This document shows, piece after piece, positions 20,380 to 20,497 of a DNA stretch of 20,497 nt. The notes below the pieces were generated by a model that was not told the origin of the DNA, made no database searches, and saw only the letters and a program-made list of their open reading frames with translations. Source of the DNA: Silene noctiflora (Eukaryota; Streptophyta; Magnoliopsida; Caryophyllales; Caryophyllaceae); NCBI GenBank assembly GCA_009801015.1, contig VHZZ01020600.1:12029-32525 (forward strand), written 5' to 3'. Positions within the stretch are counted from its first letter, which is position 1. The number at the start of each line of letters is the position of its first letter. The translations under genes and the position numbers were made by a program.

Positions 20380-20497
20380 TGTAACACCTCCATACACCAA
20401 AGTGCCTTACCAAGGCCAGCTTAGGAATATAGGTGCTATCATCTCGGTTTCTCGAGGCAATGATTATCAAATAGACAATAACGAAACATACTTTATT
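20380..20497 (+). mobile_element. Start of an inverted copy of the same repeat (TGTAACACC end), cut by window edge
   Basis: The sequence begins TGTAACACCTCCATACACC and is the reverse complement of the end of copy A (830-950): CCTTACCAAGG, GGTGCTATCATCTCGGTTTC and TCAAAT.GAC all have counterparts there. It therefore starts a family member running rightward out of the window, opposite in orientation to copies A, B and C. Confidence 0.65.

Noticed and set aside
1..20497. A CRISPR array, prokaryotic operon, tRNA or rRNA gene, or other unusual multi-gene system
   Set aside because: No regularly spaced identical repeats with unique spacers, no tRNA-like cloverleaf beyond weak SINE-box resemblance, and the three genes are standard, separately transcribed plant genes.

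Overview
This is nuclear DNA from a flowering plant, most likely a eudicot. The evidence is GT-AG-spliced genes of plant-specific types, a mutator-like element, a Stowaway-type MITE, and LTR-retrotransposon-like repeats ending in TGTAACACC. That terminus, together with the ACTCGGCCGAGT palindromes near the right edge, reminds me of Caryophyllales repeats, but this is recollection and the lineage call is weak.

Layout. Bases 1-2151 hold two tandem, diverged copies of one dispersed repeat family. Bases 2152-6670 are gene-free, AT-rich and packed with repeats: an 863-bp long-TIR MULE with an intact 9-bp target duplication, a 173-bp tandem duplication, a Stowaway-like MITE, and a 47-A tract. Bases 6671-9101 (+) hold an eight-exon SDIR1-type membrane RING-H2 E3 ligase gene. 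Its splice sites are preserved, but a 7-bp insertion in the last exon breaks the RING. Bases 10087-12734 (+) hold a complete six-exon laccase, closest to LAC17, with signal peptide, all copper-binding motifs and a miR397 target site. Bases 14010-15492 (-) hold a complete five-coding-exon FKBP20-1-type immunophilin, whose 5' leader probably starts near 16970 beyond a long leader intron. Bases 17000-19350 are AT-rich intergenic DNA. Bases 19350-20497 return to the repeat family of the left edge: one copy carries a 40-bp-period array of palindromes, and a second copy starts in opposite orientation at 20380.

The three genes do not form a pathway. The laccase acts in the cell wall (lignin polymerisation), the RING protein belongs to an ER-membrane ubiquitin-ligase family tied to abscisic-acid and salt responses, and the FKBP is a probable nuclear prolyl isomerase. 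They look like ordinary independent plant neighbours framed by transposable elements. I found no convincing new biological system. The most useful observations are the RING frameshift, the MULE with its intact target duplication, the retained miR397 site, and the periodic palindromes in the right-edge repeat.
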